A stretch of DNA of 64,000 bases from Cyclaneusma minus (taxonomy: Eukaryota > Ascomycota > Leotiomycetes > Marthamycetales > Marthamycetaceae): contig JAKZHN010000027.1 in NCBI GenBank assembly GCA_037179335.1, positions 62,001 through 126,000 on the forward strand. Reading direction: 5' to 3'. Numbering within the stretch: the first letter of the stretch is position 1; each line of letters opens with the position of its first letter. Below the pieces are notes generated by a model that did no database searches, was not told where the DNA came from, and saw only the letters and a program-made list of their open reading frames with translations. Positions 60,527 through 64,000 of this stretch are shown here, one piece after another. Both the position numbers and the translations under genes were made by a program.

Positions 60527-61369
60527 AAAACAATTATAAAACAATGCATTTATTAATAATAAAGCATAAATATTTTGCATTGTAAATATTTATATAGCTA
60601 AAGCTAAAGCTTTTAGAAATTTTCCGCTAATTTCTTTAAAAAAACCTATTTTCTTTTATAAATATAATAGGAAAAATATAAATCCTATTTATTATATTAT
60701 ATATCCAGATTTTTAAATCCAAGGCAAAATATTTAAAAACATATTAGATTTGGTAATTAATTTAGGCTTTTATAAGTTTTTTATTAAATTTAAATAGCAA
60801 AAAAAGCAAAATATATTATATGATTTCAAAAGTCAATATTTTTAATGGTCAGATAAGTTTTTGATTTAAAGAAAAGAATTTAATAGCAAAAATAAAAAGT
60901 ACTTTATTATTAAAAAAGCTAAAAAAGCCTTAGCTATTTTTTTTTCAAATATTTAATATATTAAAAAATACAAATTCCAATTTACCAATATTAAAATAAA
61001 TCCCAAAGGCCTTTTTTATATATAAATTAATTATAAAGAAAACTATGGATATTATAAATTCAAAATTTATTAATAAAATATTTAAATTAATATTAAAGCC
61101 TAAAAAAATAAAATTTTTATTGGATTTATTTATAATTGTTTTTTAAATCAGCGGTGCAAAAATATAGCAAAAAATTTTTTTTTTTTAAAAAAAATCCATT
61201 ATATAAATTTAATTTTTATATAAAATAAGCAAAGCTTTAAAAGCCAAAAAAGTATTAAATAAATTAAAAGGTTTTAGCAATAATAAATGGCTAAATTAAA
61301 AGCTTTTTAAATATTTTTTAAAAAAAATTCCGATGCCCTATTAAAATATAGCCTATATAATGATAAAAT

Positions 61370-61870
61370 TAAATTAGAAGCATTCAAAAATAACCTCAGC
61401 TATTTACTATTATATATTGTATTAAAGAAAAAATTAAATATTATAAAAAATTATTTAAAAAACTGCTTGTGCAAGAAATTTATTAAAGCTAGCGTTTTTA
61501 TTTATAGTTTCTATTTTATTTATTAAAAAACCAAGCGAAGGCTTTTATTTTTTAATAATTTTTTTAAATTTAGCAAAGCCAAATACTTTATTAAGCTGGA
61601 TATTTATTAAGCCTTTTATTATATTTAGATAAATAAAGCCTTCAAACGCTTTATAACATTTCGCACCCATTATAGCATATAGCAATAAACGGTATTATTA
61701 TTTAAATTAATTAACGGACCAGCTATTTTCCAAAAATATATTAATAGTATATTTTTTAATTTATTAAATAAATATTGCATTTATTATAATGGTTAAAAAT
61801 AAATTGGCAAATAAGGTATATTATATATATTCCTTAGCTATGAAAACTAGCCGCTGCCTTTTTTAAATAA
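61370..61870 (+). pseudogene. Second gypsy-type reverse transcriptase remnant
   Basis: The plus strand shows a KASVFIYSFYFIY-like lead, then FSKAKYFIKLDIY-stop-AFYYI, INKAFKRFITFRTHYSI, and LLFKLINGPAIFQKYIN. This is the RT pattern F..A.YFTKLDIRQAF.RIRI...SE..TTFRTRYG...V.PFGLTNGPATFQ..IN of fungal Ty3/gypsy elements. It differs from the RT at 55.2 kb, so it belongs to another family. TAA and TAG replace expected Gln codons. LTRs for it are not seen inside the window. Confidence 0.75.
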
Positions 61871-64000
61871 AAATAGCAGCGTTTAAATATTATATATTAA
61901 AAGCTTTGCTTAGCTTTTTTAAATAAGCAATGCTTATTTTTTATATATATATTATATATATATATATTATAAAATGCTTATAAAGCGTTTTTTTAGCCTT
62001 ATATAATAATTATTCCCCCTTTTATAAGTTTAGGCCCTAAAGCTTTTAAATATACATTCTTGCTTTTTAGCAATTCAATATTTGGATCTTAATTATTAAT
62101 TTTGGCTTTTTATTTTGGCCGTATAAATTAGTGGCTTTTATTAATTTGCTATTATTAATAACTATTTTTAAATTTATTATTGCCTAAATTCTATAGCTTT
62201 AATTTTAATATATAATTTGCGCTATTTATTATTAGGTTAATTTTAGGCCTTTATTTAATTGTTTTTATTATTTTAAATTTTTATTTTTTTATATTAAAAT
62301 TTATTAGGGATTTATTATTTTTATTGGCTTTATATATATTATATTAGCTTTTGCGCGTGCTTTTCCTATAAATGCCAAAAGGTTAATATAGCGGTGGCTT
62401 ATTTCGAATAATTGGTTTTAGGGTTTTTTTAATTTTTTGCCTTTTTTTTTATACGCGCATTATGCATTTGCTGCAATAATAATATATTAATTTTTAATTG
62501 CATTTTTAATCTCGAATTTTTATGTTTATTTTTTTGGCAAAATTTAAAAAAAAATCCGGTATTCTTTTTTATAGCAATTATATTAAATTTTATCAAAGGC
62601 TTTATTTATATAAAGCAGGCTTTCCCGCCTTTATTAGGCTTTTTTTTATTATTGGTTTTATATAGATTTTTTAATATATGCCTTTTTGGTAAAAATTAAG
62701 CCTTTTTTTTAAAAAAAAAAGTTTAATATTATAGCCTCTAATAATACTTTTAATTGCAAGCTTTAAAACTTTGCCGGCGGCTTATTTTAGGCTTTATGCA
62801 ATAAGGGTTTTATTTATAATTATAATAATGGTGCTAAATTTACGGTTTTGCTGCAACATTTAAATTGCATTTTTATTAAGCCCTTTTTTATATTTTAAAT
62901 TTGTATTTATATCCGATATATATAAAGTTTTTTTGCAAACCTTTTTTACAATATTTTTAATATTTATAGCGGGGCTATAAATAATTTTAAATGGAATTAT
63001 TATTATAATAGCTATAAGCCTTTTTATTATATAATAAGTTTATATTTTGCTTTTTTTTAATGTTTTTTATTAATTAATTTATTATTTATAAATTTCGGCT
63101 ATTTAAATTTTCTTATTTAATGCAATTTATAATGCCCTTATATTTTACCGCTATTGATACATTATTATTATTATTATTATTTAAAAAACCAATGCGCCAA
63201 TTATAATTAGGAATTAATCAATTAAAAAATAATATAAAGGCTGCCAAAGCTTTTTTTCGCTTTAAAACTTATTCTTTTTAAAATATAAAATGCACAATAC
63301 TTTTAAGGATATTAAAAATATAATAATAGCTTTAATTAAAATTGTTTTTGTAATTTATATTTGAATGCATATAATAATTAATATTTGGTATTATTTAATA
63401 AATTTATTTCCTATTTATATATATATATATTTAATTAGGATATAAATAAATTAAAATTTTAATTACTTTTTAATGATATATTATTTAATATAAAAAAGGA
63501 AAACCAGGCTTTTAATAATATAATATAAAATATAAATACTATGGATTCAATATATATAAATTAAAATAAATAGCTAGCTTTATCCGGAAATATTAGAAAA
63601 TCTTTGATTTTGCTAATTGGGTTTATTTTTAAATAATATTTATTTTTTGGTTAGGTTATTTAATATACGGAATTTATAAGTTTTATTTATGCATTTTATA
63701 GTTTTTAAATAAATTGAATTTTTTATTCAAGTTTTTAATTTTTTGACTTAATTATTATAAAATATAATTTAACTTAATATAATTTAAATATAAAAAATAA
63801 TTAAATTTATATTTTTATAATTTAAATATTTTTATTTTTATTTTTGCTTACTATTGCGTATAATTAAACGTTTTCTATTTAAATATAAAGCTAAAGCTAG
63901 CTTTTTAATATCTCTTTTAAAGCTTGCGCCTTTTTTATAATTTTATTATTATTATTATAATCCAGCTTTAATATCTTTTTAATAAATTTATTTAAAATTA
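61871..64000. other. AT-rich block to window end
   Basis: Continues the same composition, with (TA)n and (ATT)n runs such as 61940-61970 and 63155-63180. It presumably contains the rest of the second element and more. I read no domain here. Confidence 0.5.

Noticed and set aside
48146..64000. AT-rich block as an inserted piece of mitochondrial genome
   Set aside because: Identifiable LTR pairs, gypsy RT, integrase and chromodomain remnants and Gln-to-stop changes show RIP-mutated nuclear retrotransposons; no mitochondrial gene or rRNA is seen.

Overview
The window is nuclear DNA from a filamentous ascomycete (Pezizomycotina). The evidence is short spliceosomal introns of about 50-60 bp with GTAAGT/GTGAGT-type donors, a Zn(II)2Cys6 regulator, fungal-type Cyk3, Sid1-like kinase and Ade6 proteins, and a sharp switch to a very AT-rich block of dead retrotransposons whose damage looks like repeat-induced point mutation (RIP). 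I cannot fix the class from the sequence alone.

Layout. 0-6 kb: a PQ-loop membrane protein (minus) divergent from FGAM synthase ADE6 (plus). 6-12.4 kb: a two-exon gene of unknown function (minus), a degenerate tRNA-like element, a relic of a Helitron helicase, and two nearby broken ORFs with Cys motifs. 12.4-24.1 kb: a dense housekeeping block with CYK3 (minus), a Sid1/SepL-type GCK kinase (plus), APC/C subunit CDC16 (minus) and splicing factor YJU2 (plus). Cyk3 and the kinase share one divergent promoter; CDC16 and YJU2 share another. 25.3-32.4 kb: a 1,726-residue protein joining a nucleotidyltransferase-like N-terminus to many ankyrin repeats, then a small unknown gene. 32.4-42.7 kb: about 10 kb with no convincing gene, holding a diverged 178-bp tandem duplication and a strong hairpin. 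42.8-46.1 kb: a large Zn2Cys6 transcription factor. 46.6-48.1 kb: an unknown gene broken by two in-frame stops.

48.15-64 kb: base composition collapses to A/T. I resolve a complete Ty3/gypsy chromovirus of 6,076 bp (51922-57997) with two 212-bp LTRs, flanking AAAAAG on both sides, and readable gag, zinc-knuckle, RT, RNase H, integrase-end and chromodomain remnants. It appears nested in an older element bounded by 70-bp direct repeats (48146 and 60459). A second gypsy-type RT relic lies at about 61.4-61.9 kb. Stops in these relics fall mostly as TAA/TAG where Gln is expected, as CpA to TpA change predicts.

The genes do not form a metabolic cluster. Three of the four genes at 12-24 kb serve cytokinesis or cell-cycle exit. 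The most unusual observations are the broken gene touching the RIP block, the nested retrotransposons, the NTase-ankyrin fusion, and a GC-AG intron in the kinase. I found no CRISPR, operon or secondary-metabolite cluster.
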